From NCBI RefSeq assembly GCF_000379085.1, contig NZ_KB905378.1, positions 467,075-531,074 on the forward strand: a DNA stretch of 64,000 bases, given 5' to 3'. Made by a program: the position numbers and the translations under genes. Below, piece by piece: positions 24,041 through 35,083 of the stretch (within the stretch, counting starts at the first letter, position 1; each line of letters starts with the position of its first letter). This stretch comes from Halomicrobium katesii DSM 19301. GTDB lineage: Archaea; Halobacteriota; Halobacteria; Halobacteriales; Haloarculaceae. The notes under the pieces were generated by a model. The model made no database searches. It was not told where the DNA came from and saw nothing but the letters and a program-made list of their open reading frames with translations.

Positions 24041-24877
24041 CTACCCCAGCGCGATGTCGAGGTACAGCATCACGACGACGCCGGCCATCGTCCCCAGCGT
24101 CGCGACGCGCTCGTGGCCTCGCGTGTGGGTCTCGGGGACGATCTCGTCGCTGATGACGAACAGCATCGCGCCCGCGGCAAAGCCCATCGCGTAGGGGAGC
24201 AGCGGTGCGACGACGCTGACCGCGACCGCTCCGATCACCGCAAGGGGGATCTCGACCGCGCCCGACCGGATCCCGGCGAAGACGGCGTAGGCGCGCCGGT
24301 CCAGCCCGGCGTTGATCGCGGCCACGGAGACGGCCAGCCCCTCCGGCACGTTCTGGATCCCGATCGCGATCATCAGCGGGATCGCCTCTTCGACGTTGCC
24401 CGAGCCAAAGCCCACGCCGACGGCCAGTCCCTCCGACATGTTGTGCAGCGTGATCGCCAGCACGAACAGGACGACCGCGCCGAGTCGCTCGTCGACGGCG
24501 GGGAGCCGATCAGTCGGGTCCGCGGCGTCGGTCCGGCGGCTGCCCGTCAGGAGGTAGTGGGCGTGGGGGACGAACCGGTCTGCCTGATCGAGAAAGAGGG
24601 CACCGAGGACGACGCCGGCCAGCGTCGGGAGCGGGTCCCCGCCGGAGTACTGCTCGATGCCGGGGATGATGAGGCTCGTGAACGCCGCCGCCAGCATGAC
24701 GCCCGCGGCAAAGCCAAGCGCGCCGTCCAGCGCCCGCTCTGACGGATCGCGCCACACGAGCACGAGCGACGCTCCCAGGAGGTTCATCGCGGCGATGACG
24801 ATCCCACCGACCAGTCCCTGGACCACCGGATCGGTCCCCACCACTCGGACGAACAGCTCCGGTATCGTCTGTAGCAT
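24041..24877 (-). CDS. ZIP-family metal transporter
   Basis: 278 residues, eight predicted membrane helices. The transport-site motifs HNMSEG (helix 4) and QNVPEG (helix 5) are present, with the central variable loop about 110-125 between helices 3 and 4 (GSRRTDAADPTDRLP). Family members import Zn2+, Fe2+ or Mn2+ down to the cytoplasm. The Gln in QNVPEG replaces the second His seen in many ZIPs, so metal preference cannot be inferred. Divergent from the arylsulfotransferase-like gene at 24961. Confidence 0.9.
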   Translation of the reverse strand: MLQTIPELFVRVVGTDPVVQGLVGGIVIAAMNLLGASLVLVWRDPSERALDGALGFAAGVMLAAAFTSLIIPGIEQYSGGDPLPTLAGVVLGALFLDQADRFVPHAHYLLTGSRRTDAADPTDRLPAVDERLGAVVLFVLAITLHNMSEGLAVGVGFGSGNVEEAIPLMIAIGIQNVPEGLAVSVAAINAGLDRRAYAVFAGIRSGAVEIPLAVIGAVAVSVVAPLLPYAMGFAAGAMLFVISDEIVPETHTRGHERVATLGTMAGVVVMLYLDIALG

Positions 24878-24960
24878 ACCTCACCCACTCCCGGGAGGAT
24901 CTAACTGTTGTCGAATCCGTGGCGGAACGCTTTTGCTCGCGCTCCGCGCACGCCGATCCA

Positions 24961-26304
24961 ATGGATCGCAGGGCTCGCGGACTCGCGCTCGTCGGCCTCG
25001 GCGTGCTGGTGATCGTCGGCACACTCGCCGTCGGTGCCGTGACCGCGCCCGACCGGAGCGTGACCGACGGCGACGAGCGACAGACGCTCGTCGGCTCACA
25101 GGGCGGTGGCACCGGGTGGCACGACCACGGCAGCGTCTATCTGGTCGACAGCGACGAGATCGCCTGGCGCGAGGACAGCGCCGACAGCTACTTCGACGTG
25201 ACCATGCTCCCGAACGGGTCGGTGATGGCCGGGTTCATGCACTCTGGCTACGAGGACGGCTGTGGCCCCTACGAGACGCCCTGTACGAAGACCGGGTTCC
25301 GGGTCATCGATCCCGACGCCGACGGCGGTCCGACGGTCGTCTCGGAGCACGCCGTCCCGGTTCGCAGCCAGGGCAACAGCGAGGTCCACGACGTGGAACG
25401 ACTGCCCTCGGGCGAGTACCTCATGACCGACATGGACGCCGAGCGCCTCGTCACCGTCCGGGACGGCGAGGTGACCTGGGAGTGGCGAGCCAGCGAGCTG
25501 TACACTGCCCCTGAGGACCCGACCCGTCGCGACTGGCTCCACATCAACGACGTGGACGTGATCAACGAGAGCCACTACCTCGTCTCGGTGCGCAACGCCA
25601 ACCAGATCGTCGTCGTCGAGCGCGGCGCGGGTGCCGTCGAGGTGATCAACGCCGACCGCGGCGGCAGCGACGACAGCTGTCTCGTCCGGGGCGAACAGCT
25701 CGTTCCCGACGCCGACGGCGACGTGCGCTGTGGCGACCCCGACGTGTTGAACCACCAGCACAATCCCCAGTGGCTCGGCGACGGCGCGGTGCTGGTCGCC
25801 GACAGCGACAACGACCGCGTCGTCGAACTCCACCGGACCGAGAGCGGCGAGTGGGAGCCCGCCTGGACCCTGGAGCGAGCGGGCGGCATCCGGCTGGACT
25901 GGCCCCGAGACGCCGACCGGCTGTCGAACGGCAACACGCTGGTGACCGACACGCTCAACACCCGCATCTTCGAGATCGATCGGAACGGCACCGTCGTCTG
26001 GAGCAGGAAAACACCGGACACGTCCCAGATCCCCTACGAGGCCGAACGGCTCCCCGAGGGCGAGCGCGTCGGCGGGCAGCGCTACTCCGGCGGAGAGGCC
26101 GCGGGAGAGACAGACGGTCGGACGCCGACGGCGACGCCGGACGCACCGGGCGGGGACGTGCCCGGGCTCTCGCTGGGGATGACGGTGTTGCGCGCGGCCG
26201 TCCCGTCGACGCCCTTCTGGTTCGGAGAGGCCCACCTCGGATTCTCGCTGGTGGGTCTCGTGCTGGTCGTCGGTGGCGGGATCGACCGCTGGCGCGCGCC
26301 GTGA
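24961..26304 (+). CDS. Membrane-anchored arylsulfotransferase-like beta-propeller protein (second copy)
   Basis: 447 residues from ATG 24961. An N-terminal helix (about 7-28), a large propeller domain with WLHINDVDVINESHYLVSV, HNPQWLGDGAVLVAD and PRDADRLSNGNTLVTDTLN, and a C-terminal helix (FSLVGLVLVVGG) match the plan of the protein at 5830. It has two extra CxC/C-pair regions (GCGPYETPC, CLVRGEQ...RCGD) absent from the paralogue, which could form disulfides outside the cell. Function unproven. Confidence 0.78.
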   Translation: MDRRARGLALVGLGVLVIVGTLAVGAVTAPDRSVTDGDERQTLVGSQGGGTGWHDHGSVYLVDSDEIAWREDSADSYFDVTMLPNGSVMAGFMHSGYEDGCGPYETPCTKTGFRVIDPDADGGPTVVSEHAVPVRSQGNSEVHDVERLPSGEYLMTDMDAERLVTVRDGEVTWEWRASELYTAPEDPTRRDWLHINDVDVINESHYLVSVRNANQIVVVERGAGAVEVINADRGGSDDSCLVRGEQLVPDADGDVRCGDPDVLNHQHNPQWLGDGAVLVADSDNDRVVELHRTESGEWEPAWTLERAGGIRLDWPRDADRLSNGNTLVTDTLNTRIFEIDRNGTVVWSRKTPDTSQIPYEAERLPEGERVGGQRYSGGEAAGETDGRTPTATPDAPGGDVPGLSLGMTVLRAAVPSTPFWFGEAHLGFSLVGLVLVVGGGIDRWRAP

Positions 26305-26323
26305 CCCGCGGGCGTCCGACCCC

Positions 26324-27466
26324 TTACAGCGGCTCGCCCCGGCCGAGCACCTTCCGCATCTCCATCGCCGACGCGAAGTCCGCCCGCGAGACGACGCGGG
26401 TCCCCTCCGGGGTCGTGACGAACGCCTCGCTGGCCCGCGCCTGATCGAGTGCCACGAGCGCGTCGAAGGCCGGCATCGAGCCGTCGAAGGTCGGCAGGTC
26501 CGTCGCCATCAGGTCGGCGACGGTCGTCGTCTCGCGCTCCTCGGGCGCGACCGCCCGGAAGTCGTTGCCGCTGATGACCCCGACCACGTCCCCGTCCTCG
26601 ACGACCGCGAACTCGGTGCGGCGGTCGGCGAACATGCGGGTCACCAGCTCCGAGACCGTGGCGTCGGCCTCGATGGTGGCGTCGGGCGCGGCCGCCATGT
26701 CGGTGACGGTCAGTCCCTCCAGTAGATCACCCAGCGCGACGGTTCGAGACTCGCTGCTCGCGGCCCCGTAGATGAACAGCGCCAGCAGGACGAGCATCGG
26801 ATTGAACCCGCCCAGCAGTCCGGCGGCCCCGAAGAGGATCGCGAACAGCTTCCCGACGGTCGCCGCCGTTCGCGTCGCCCCGACGTAGGATCGATTCCGG
26901 GCCAGCAGCGCTCGCAGGACTCGGCCGCCGTCCATTGGGAACGCGGGGACCATGTTGAACACCGCGAGCACGACGTTGGTGACCGCGAGCCAGCCGACGA
27001 CAAAGACGACTACCGGCTGGGTGGCCGGGATCACGAACAGCGCGCCGTAGCAGGCCAGTCCCGTGAGCACGCTGGTGGCCGGCCCCGCGACGGCGATCCA
27101 GAACTCCTTGTTCCACTCGCGGGGGATCGCGCTGAGGCTGGCGAGACCGCCCAGGATCCACAGCGTGATCGATTCGACTTCCAGGTCGTAGCGCAGCGCG
27201 GCCCAGGCGTGGCCCAGCTCGTGCAGGGCGACGCTGACGAACAGGCCGACGGCGGCGGCCGAGCCGATGATCCAGGGGATCGCGTCGTCGGCGGTGAGCG
27301 CGTCGGTGTCGAGCGGCACTCCGGTCAGTCCCTCGATGAGACCGGCGTACAGTTCGATCTGTTGACCGCTGTCCAGCAGCCACGCGAACAGCGGCAACAC
27401 GACGAGCAACGAGATGTGGATCTTGATCGGGATTCCCCACACCTGAGCGACTTTGAACGAGCGCAT
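26324..27466 (-). CDS. Site-2 protease (M50) with CBS domains
   Basis: 380 residues. Membrane metalloprotease core with HELGH (82-86) and NMVPAFPMDGGR carrying the third ligand Asp (about 176); several helices surround it. The C-terminal part (about 250-375) is a CBS pair (TVTDMAAAPDATIEADATV, VVEDGDVVGVISGNDFR, VADLMATDLPT). Such S2P-CBS proteins cut membrane-bound substrates and may sense adenine nucleotides. Substrate unknown. Confidence 0.9.
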   Translation of the reverse strand: MRSFKVAQVWGIPIKIHISLLVVLPLFAWLLDSGQQIELYAGLIEGLTGVPLDTDALTADDAIPWIIGSAAAVGLFVSVALHELGHAWAALRYDLEVESITLWILGGLASLSAIPREWNKEFWIAVAGPATSVLTGLACYGALFVIPATQPVVVFVVGWLAVTNVVLAVFNMVPAFPMDGGRVLRALLARNRSYVGATRTAATVGKLFAILFGAAGLLGGFNPMLVLLALFIYGAASSESRTVALGDLLEGLTVTDMAAAPDATIEADATVSELVTRMFADRRTEFAVVEDGDVVGVISGNDFRAVAPEERETTTVADLMATDLPTFDGSMPAFDALVALDQARASEAFVTTPEGTRVVSRADFASAMEMRKVLGRGEPL

Positions 27467-27541
27467 ACCGCTAGCTGTCGCTCCGCGGTGATACGTGTCA
27501 GGGTCGCGACAACGGGTCGCCCCGCTCCGTTCGTCGCTCGA

Positions 27542-27922
27542 TCAGACGCCCGCGACGCCGAGCGCGCCGACGCCGCCCGGCAGCAGCGGGCTCACGAGGG
27601 TCAACACGAGGACCGACGCGAGCCACGCGATCAGCGCGATCCCGGCCGCGTCGATCCACCCGCCCGGATAGCGCCAGTTGATGACGCCCAGGTAGACGAG
27701 GAAGCCCAGCACCGTCCCCAAGAGCCCGCCCAGCAGCGGGATCCAGCCGACCAGCAGCGAGACGACGCCGACGCCGAGCGCGGCAAACAGCGCCGTCCAC
27801 ACCGCCCGCTCGAAGTCGCCGCCGCCGGTCATCACTCTCGCACCGACGTAGATGCCCAGCCCGCCGATCAGCAGGCTGACGATGAACGTTACCACCGATC
27901 CGACGAGACCAGCGAGTACCAT
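27542..27922 (-). CDS. Multi-pass membrane protein of unknown function
   Basis: 126 residues with four predicted hydrophobic segments (about 3-27, 40-62, 66-82, 90-120). It begins MVLAGLVGSVVTFIVSLLIG. Gly/Leu/Val-rich, one charged loop (TGGGDFERAV). No domain is recognised. It lies 75 bases upstream of, and in the same direction as, the site-2 protease, but a functional tie is only positional. Confidence 0.7.
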   Translation of the reverse strand: MVLAGLVGSVVTFIVSLLIGGLGIYVGARVMTGGGDFERAVWTALFAALGVGVVSLLVGWIPLLGGLLGTVLGFLVYLGVINWRYPGGWIDAAGIALIAWLASVLVLTLVSPLLPGGVGALGVAGV

Positions 27923-28024
27923 GTCCGAACGTCCACGCCCACGACATACATACCTTCGGGCCAGTGGGTGGCGGTGTCCGATCCGCTATCGGCGCTTCCG
28001 TCTGGCCCAGGCTCCCGTCGGCAG

Positions 28025-28966
28025 CTACGTGATCACCAGCAACAGGAAGAACAGCGAGACGATCGACGCGACCGTCGTCGCGAAGACGTTGACCGAGGCA
28101 AATGCGGAGTCACCGCCCAGTTCCGTGGCGTAGACGTACGTGGAGACGGCGGTGGGGGCCCCGAACATGACGAGCGCGGCGTTGCGCGTCATCGCGTCGG
28201 CTCCGAGCCCGGAGAAGACGAGCCACGCGATCAGTGGCATCACCAGCACCTTCAGCCCGACCACCGTGGCGGTCCGGGTCAGCGGAATCTCGTGACCTCG
28301 CGGGTCGAGCGAGCCCCCGACCGCGAGCAGCGCGACCGGGAGCGCGAGCGTCGACAGCCAGTCGAGCCCGGTCCCGGCGGCCGTCGGTACGTCCAGTTGC
28401 AGCGTCGCGAAGGCGAGGCCGACGGCGAGTGTCAGCAAGATCGGGTTCGTCACGAGGTTCCGGAGTTCCCCCAGGAAGTCGGCCTCGGTCTCGTTGATCC
28501 GGACGAGGACGAGGATCGTCAGCGGAATCTGGAGCAGTGCCCCCAGTCCGAGGATGATGCTCGCGGTCGCCGCCGCGGTCGAGCCCAGCGTCCCCGCTAC
28601 GACGGGCACGCCGAAGTACCCGAAGTTGCCGTGGTACGACTGGATCACGGCCACGCTGCGAACGTCGTCGTCGCCACCGCGGTTGCTCACCAGCGAGAGG
28701 GCAACCAGCGTCCCGATGACGACGACCAGTCCCGCCACGAGCGCGACCGAGAGCAGCTCGTCGAGTCGCTTGTCGTAGGTCGAGGAGAAGACGAGCGCGG
28801 GCAACAGGACGTAGAAGGCGATCTGTCCGAGCCGCTCGTTGCGAACGTCCGTGAGCACTCCGAGGCGGCGCGCGCCGAAGCCGACGGCCACCAGCGCGAG
28901 CATGTAGGCGAACCGTCCCAGCAGATCGAGGTCGACGCCGGCCGCGAGCGCCCACAGCGAGTCCAT
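28025..28966 (-). CDS. AEC-family (auxin efflux carrier-like) transporter
   Basis: 313 residues, ten predicted helices in two halves. RNERLGQIAFYVLLPALVFSS, YHGNFGYFGVPV and FGAPTAVSTYVYATELGGD are typical of the AEC/PIN-related permease family. Bacterial members move malate or other organic anions. The substrate here is unknown. Divergent from thiE, with about 110 bases between the start codons. Confidence 0.87.
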   Translation of the reverse strand: MDSLWALAAGVDLDLLGRFAYMLALVAVGFGARRLGVLTDVRNERLGQIAFYVLLPALVFSSTYDKRLDELLSVALVAGLVVVIGTLVALSLVSNRGGDDDVRSVAVIQSYHGNFGYFGVPVVAGTLGSTAAATASIILGLGALLQIPLTILVLVRINETEADFLGELRNLVTNPILLTLAVGLAFATLQLDVPTAAGTGLDWLSTLALPVALLAVGGSLDPRGHEIPLTRTATVVGLKVLVMPLIAWLVFSGLGADAMTRNAALVMFGAPTAVSTYVYATELGGDSAFASVNVFATTVASIVSLFFLLLVIT

Positions 28967-29075
28967 ATCGAGCCCCAGCCGATTGCCACGTTTGACTCTT
29001 TATCTTCGGCCGCCGCGTCGCCCCTCGCCGGGGACAAACGAAAGCGGTGACTCCCCCCAGGTCGACGCCATCCAC

Positions 29076-29711
29076 ATGGACTACGGTGTCTACCTCGTCA
29101 CGCAGGCCAGTCACTCCGCCGGGCGGTCGACCCCCGAGATCGTCTCGGCGGCGATCGACGGCGGCGTCGATGTCGTCCAGCTCCGACAAAAGGATCTCGC
29201 CGCGCGCGAGCGCCTCGCTGTCGGCCGTCGAGTTCGCGAACGGACTCGCGCTGCCGGCGTCCCGCTGATCGTCAACGACAGGATCGATCTGGCCCGGGCG
29301 ATCGACGCCGACGGCGTCCATCTGGGCGACGACGACCTCCCGCTCTCGGTGGCCCGTGAGCTGCTCGGTGAGGACGCCGTCCTGGGTCGCTCGGTCTCGT
29401 TCGTCGAGGACGCCGTCGCCGCCGAGGCCGCCGGTGCGGACTACCTGGGCGTCGGCGCGGTGTACGCGACGGGGAGCAAGGGCGATATCGACGACGACGA
29501 GCACGCTATCGGCCCCGAGCGGATCGCGGCCATCGCGGACGCCGTCTCGATCCCGGTCGTCGGCATCGGCGGCATCACGGCCGACAACGCCGCTCCGGTG
29601 GTCGACGCGGGTGCCGACGGCGTCGCGGTCATCACGGCGATCACCGCCGCGGACGACCCCGCGGCGGCCACCCGTCGGCTGAGCGAGACCGTCGACGACG
29701 CCCGGGAGTGA
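29076..29711 (+). CDS. thiE: Thiamine-phosphate synthase
   Basis: 211 residues from ATG 29076; the longer frame adds 31 proline/arginine-rich residues. TIM-barrel motifs QLRQKD, LIVNDRIDLARAIDADGVHLG, GRSV and YLGVGAVYATGSK, and phosphate site GIGGI are all present. ThiE joins HMP-pyrophosphate to thiazole phosphate, giving thiamine phosphate. A ThiD-ThiN fusion lies at 61634, so the window encodes two possible routes for this step. Confidence 0.92.
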   Translation: MDYGVYLVTQASHSAGRSTPEIVSAAIDGGVDVVQLRQKDLAARERLAVGRRVRERTRAAGVPLIVNDRIDLARAIDADGVHLGDDDLPLSVARELLGEDAVLGRSVSFVEDAVAAEAAGADYLGVGAVYATGSKGDIDDDEHAIGPERIAAIADAVSIPVVGIGGITADNAAPVVDAGADGVAVITAITAADDPAAATRRLSETVDDARE

Positions 29712-29807
29712 CGCTTCACTCCGTGACGCGACTCGCCAGCGGTGACGAGGGTCGCGACGGACAGCCACGACGGGGCGACGGAATCGTTCCGACGCCGTTT
29801 TACCCCC

Positions 29808-29825
29808 TGACTGGATAGTCAGTCA
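29808..29825. promoter_or_regulatory. Palindrome upstream of the second ABC exporter
   Basis: TGACTG-GATAGT-CAGTCA has 6-base arms and ends three bases before ATG 29829. The shape and position suit a TetR-type repressor site covering the start of transcription. TTTTACCC just before it may be the TATA element. No regulator gene is adjacent. Confidence 0.5.
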
Positions 29826-29828
29826 AAC

Positions 29829-31766
<1,938 letters not shown>

Positions 31767-31774
31767 TCTTGCCC

Positions 31775-32065
31775 ATGCTCGAATCAGCGACCGCATTCTT
31801 CGTCGGCGCTCTCTGGGCCGTCGTGCTGGCCGGCTACGATACCGCGCGAGACGGCATCCCAGACGGCTCACTCGTTGCCGGTACGGATCTTTCGCTCCGG
31901 TCTGCCGTCGATGTCTGCTTCGTCGGTGGTGGGTCCGGAGCAGTGCTGTGGCTGACACACTACCGCCTCGGCGCACTCGCGTTCGGTGCCGCCGGTTATC
32001 TCCTCCTCATCGGTGTGCTGATCGTCACACTGTACCGGCCCTCTGACGGATTTCTCGAGCGGTAG
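31775..32065 (+). CDS. Small membrane protein following the ABC exporter
   Basis: 96 residues, MLESATAFFVGALWAVVLAG to SDGFLER, three predicted helices (about 5-22, 43-60, 68-88). ATG 31775 is eight bases after the exporter stop, so the genes are probably co-transcribed. No family recognised. It could be an accessory subunit of the exporter, which is inference from position only. Confidence 0.65.
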   Translation: MLESATAFFVGALWAVVLAGYDTARDGIPDGSLVAGTDLSLRSAVDVCFVGGGSGAVLWLTHYRLGALAFGAAGYLLLIGVLIVTLYRPSDGFLER

Positions 32066-32148
32066 CACCGAAAGACCGGTGCCGGCGACAGTCGACAGTT
32101 CGCACGCTCGTCGGTGTCGGCGCGCGCGGCGAATCTGCGAGAGAAGCG

Positions 32149-32433
32149 TTACTGAATGTGGCCTTCCGACCGCAGCTGGTCGGCGTCCTGACTGGTGTAG
32201 CGCCACTCGATGTTGGCCTTCTCGTCCTGCCAGTCCCACGGCTCCACCAGCACCACGTCGTCCGTCTCGATCCACGTCCGGAACTTCATGCGGCCGGGGA
32301 TCCGGCCCATGCGCTCCTTGCCGTCCTCGCACTGCACGCGTACGTGATTGCCGCCGTTGTGCTCTGTCACTACGGCGAACAGCTCGTCGTCGTTGGGCAT
32401 TCGAAGGTTTCGACGCCCGGAATTCTCGCTCAC
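32149..32433 (-). CDS. eif1A: Translation initiation factor aIF-1A
   Basis: 94 residues from GTG 32433, giving [18 protein letters not shown], the family N-terminus. The OB-fold core follows: [50 protein letters not shown]. aIF-1A binds the ribosomal A site during start selection. The longer frame to 32490 lacks family similarity, and an internal ATG would lose the conserved basic N-terminus. Divergent from the dehydrogenase at 32566. Confidence 0.95.
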   Translation of the reverse strand: MSENSGRRNLRMPNDDELFAVVTEHNGGNHVRVQCEDGKERMGRIPGRMKFRTWIETDDVVLVEPWDWQDEKANIEWRYTSQDADQLRSEGHIQ

Positions 32434-32565
32434 AACACAAAGATGCGCCCGAGACGGATAACTATTCGGCGAGACGAGGTAGCGTGTCACACGGGCCGTT
32501 GGCCGATCGACTCGACAGCGCCGTTTGGTACCACCTTTCTGTGTGGCGACCCGCTAGAGACAGTG

Positions 32566-33513
32566 ATGACTGACTGGACAGCACGCGACATGCCGTCGTT
32601 GGACGACCGAACCGTCGTGGTCACTGGCGCGAACAGCGGGATCGGCTACGAGGCCACGAAGGCCTTCGCCCGCCGGGGCGCGACCGTCGTCATGGCCTGT
32701 CGGTCGACCGAGCGCGGGGAGCGCGCGGCGCGCGAGATCGACCGCAGCGTCGCCAACGCCGACCTCGACGTGCTGGCGTGTGACCTCGCCGACCTCGACG
32801 CCGTCGCCGACTTCGCCGAGGCGTTTACGTCTGCATACGACGAGCTACACGTGCTCTGTAACAACGCGGGCGTGATGGCGCTGCCCCGCGGTGAGACCGC
32901 CGACGGCTTCGAGCGGCAACTCGGGATCAACCACCTGGGTCACTTCGCGCTGACCGGCCACCTGCTGGAGGCGCTCGCCGCGACCGACGGCGCGCGCGTC
33001 GTCACCCAGTCCAGCGGTGCCCACCAGAACGGCGAGATCGACTTCGAAGACCTCCAGGGCGAGCGATCGTACGGTCGGTGGTCGGCCTACTCACAGAGCA
33101 AACTCGCGAACGTCCTCTTTGGCTACGAACTCGACCGACGTGCCGACGAGGCGGGAATCGACGTGACGAGTGCGGTCTGTCACCCCGGCTACGCCGACAG
33201 CGACCTCCAGCGACGGGCCGGCGAGGCGGGGGCGGGTGCGATCGGTGCTGTGATCGCACAGGCCGCCAACGCCCTCGTCGCCCAGTCGGCGGCCCGGGGG
33301 GCGCTCCCGATGCTGTACGCGGCGACCCACGACGGGATCTCCAGCGGCGAGTACGTCGGCCCCGGTGGACTGCTGAACATGCGCGGTGCGCCCGCGGTGC
33401 AGGATTCGAGCGCCCGTTCGTACAACGCGGCGACCGCGAGCAAACTCTGGCACGTCTCCGAGGACCTGACCGGCGTCGCGTACGACTTCCCAGCGGCGCT
33501 GGCGGCGGACTGA
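32566..33513 (+). CDS. Short-chain dehydrogenase/reductase (retinol-dehydrogenase-like)
   Basis: 315 residues. The cofactor loop TGANSGIG (about 21-28), NNAGVMALP, a serine in TQSSGAH and the YSQSK active site define a classical SDR. The size and order resemble haloarchaeal SDRs annotated as retinol- or protochlorophyllide-reductase-like. The R in ACRST after the second strand suggests NADP preference. Substrate unknown. The family 1a MITE follows 17 bases after the stop. Confidence 0.88.
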   Translation: MTDWTARDMPSLDDRTVVVTGANSGIGYEATKAFARRGATVVMACRSTERGERAAREIDRSVANADLDVLACDLADLDAVADFAEAFTSAYDELHVLCNNAGVMALPRGETADGFERQLGINHLGHFALTGHLLEALAATDGARVVTQSSGAHQNGEIDFEDLQGERSYGRWSAYSQSKLANVLFGYELDRRADEAGIDVTSAVCHPGYADSDLQRRAGEAGAGAIGAVIAQAANALVAQSAARGALPMLYAATHDGISSGEYVGPGGLLNMRGAPAVQDSSARSYNAATASKLWHVSEDLTGVAYDFPAALAAD

Positions 33514-33530
33514 CGAGATCGCCGGTCTCA

Positions 33531-33610
33531 TACGGACGGTTGTAGGCGTTTACCCAGTCGACCGCACGACAGCGTGCGGTCGATCTGGTAAAGACCTACA
33601 ACTTTCCGTA
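33531..33610 (+). mobile_element. Family 1a MITE at the stop codon of the binding-protein pseudogene
   Basis: 80 bp with TCA at 33528-33530 and 33611-33613. The right TCA is the TGA stop of the minus-strand pseudogene. Confidence 0.9.
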
Positions 33611-34225
33611 TCAGAACTCGCCGTTGACGATGTCCGCGACGCGCTGGCGGTCGAACAGTTCCTCGTCGACGTCGTAGACCTGGTGGGCCGCTCGGTGAGC
33701 ACGAGGTTCGTGATCGAACCCTGATACAGCGGACCACCGCGGTACACGTCGCCGTTCTCGACGGCGGCGAGCTGGCTGGCGACCTCGTGGTTCTCCATGT
33801 AGGCGAGGATGGTGTCCTCGAACGCCTCGCGGACGCCGAGGTCGCGCCACTGCTTGATACAGACGGTTGTAGGAATTTACCGGTGAGCGTCTACCCCGTG
33901 GCGACGCTCACCGGTAAGCAACTACAACTTTCCGTATGAAGCTCGTCGCCTGACCGAGGAGATACGGCGAGAACTCCGTGGGTTCGTCGCTGCCCGCCCA
34001 CATAATAGCGACTTCGGGCCGTTCGCCCTCCGGCGGGACGACGTCGTCGATCGAGGACTGAAAGTCGTCGTGGAGCGCGCTGAATGCCTCGAAGCGGTCC
34101 CGCTGCTGGAACACGGCCGCGAGCTTCTCGAAGGCCTCGTACAGGCTGTAGTACTGGTAGTCCTCGTGCCAGGTGTAGCCCCCGGAGAAGATGCTGTTGC
34201 CGAAGAACGGCGCAACTGCGAGAGA
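33611..34225 (-). pseudogene. Broken iron-type ABC substrate-binding protein
   Basis: Minus-strand pieces read APFFGNSIFSGGY...LLGQATSF, then a family 1b MITE, then KQWRDLGVREAFEDTILAYM and NGDVYRGGPLYQGSITNLVL, then after a one-base deletion near 33690 VYDVDEELFDRQRVADIVNG. The order matches the C-terminal half of siderophore/metal-type ABC binding proteins from haloarchaea. The N-terminal half and signal peptide are missing. Removing the MITE with one TCA restores the frame (TSFKQWRD). The one-base loss and truncation remain, so the gene is dead. Confidence 0.82.
33858..33936 (-). mobile_element. Family 1b MITE inside the binding-protein pseudogene
   Basis: 79 bp, on the plus strand TACAGACGGTTGTAGG to CTACAACTTTCCGTA, with TGA at 33855-33857 and 33937-33939 (TCA on the minus strand). 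The inner arms are ACCGGTGAGCGTC/GACGCTCACCGGT. Confidence 0.9.
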
Positions 34226-34291
34226 CGCTCGCCGACCCCATCCGGAGCCACCGGAGACCCACCCGAGTCTCACCGAGTGACGCCGTCGTCG

Positions 34292-34699
34292 CTACTCGCC
34301 GTCTCGCCCCGCAGCTCGCCTGCGCCAGCGGCGCTGTAGCCGTCGCTCGCTGACGTGTTGTTCGCCGTCGGCGAGGTCAGCCCGGATCGCCGCTTCGAGC
34401 GTCGCTACGTCGTCGACGAACCCGGTCCGGGCCGCGTCGACGAGTTCGTACGTCCACCGGTCGTCGACGAACCCCGCTGGGATGATCTCCTCTCGCAGCG
34501 CCTCGGCGTACGCCTCGTGGCCCGCCTCGGAGAGCAGTTCGCGGGCGGCCTCGAAGTGGTCCATCCCGTGGCCGATGCTGTGATGACAGGCCAGCAGCGA
34601 CCCGTACCCTCGGTGGACGTGTTCGACACCCAGTTGTAGGCGGTGCAGCGCCGCTCGTTCGGTGTCTGTCAGCTCGGATCGGTCGACACTGTGTGACAT
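34292..34699 (-). CDS. Conserved-looking soluble protein of unknown function
   Basis: 135 residues, MSHSVDRSELTDTERAALHR. Helix-rich, with a His cluster LLACHHSIGHGMDHFEAAREL and a basic C-terminal tail RRLQRRWRRR. The three close histidines suggest a metal site, but no family is recognised. It lies between the binding-protein pseudogene and the iron genes. Start ATG 34699 is divergent from the ribbon-helix-helix gene. Confidence 0.6.
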   Translation of the reverse strand: MSHSVDRSELTDTERAALHRLQLGVEHVHRGYGSLLACHHSIGHGMDHFEAARELLSEAGHEAYAEALREEIIPAGFVDDRWTYELVDAARTGFVDDVATLEAAIRADLADGEQHVSERRLQRRWRRRAAGRDGE

Positions 34700-34832
34700 G
34701 TGTTACCGTATGTACTCCGATGCCGAAACCGTTCCGACCGTCGAGGGGCGGTGTGGCCGGCGTCGCGTCACACGAACGCCCGACGGTCGTCTGACGAGGC
34801 TATTTATCCGCGGGGGTCGTCGCTCCCACCCG

Positions 34833-34994
34833 ATGGACGAGGCGTACCTGGATCTGGAAGCCGTGGAGCTCGAACTGGACGAAGAGCTGCTCGACGCGAT
34901 CGACGAGAAGGCCTTCGCCGAGCACCGCGACAACCGCGAGGCGGCGATCCGCGACCTCCTGGACGAGTGGCTCAAAGAGCGCGACGAGGAGTGA
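34833..34994 (+). CDS. Small CopG-like (ribbon-helix-helix) protein
   Basis: 53 residues from ATG 34833. A beta strand (VELELDEELLDAID) and two helices (EKAFAEHRDNREAAIRDLLD) match the ribbon-helix-helix fold. ATTTATCC about 30 bases upstream is a plausible TATA. The frame is open upstream to 34662 but overlaps that promoter. DNA targets unknown; a partner toxin gene is not seen next to it. Confidence 0.65.
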   Translation: MDEAYLDLEAVELELDEELLDAIDEKAFAEHRDNREAAIRDLLDEWLKERDEE

Positions 34995-35083
34995 CGCCGC
35001 CGGACGCGTCGCCCGGTTTAGGCGGTACGAAAAATATAAAAATTTTGAAAAGTTTGAAGTGGGTCGGGGACGAACGATCGGGT

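Noticed and set aside
28110-29768. 552-residue minus-strand frame spanning thiE and the AEC gene
   Set aside because: It overlaps two well-supported genes in other frames and shows only low-complexity Arg/Asp sequence.
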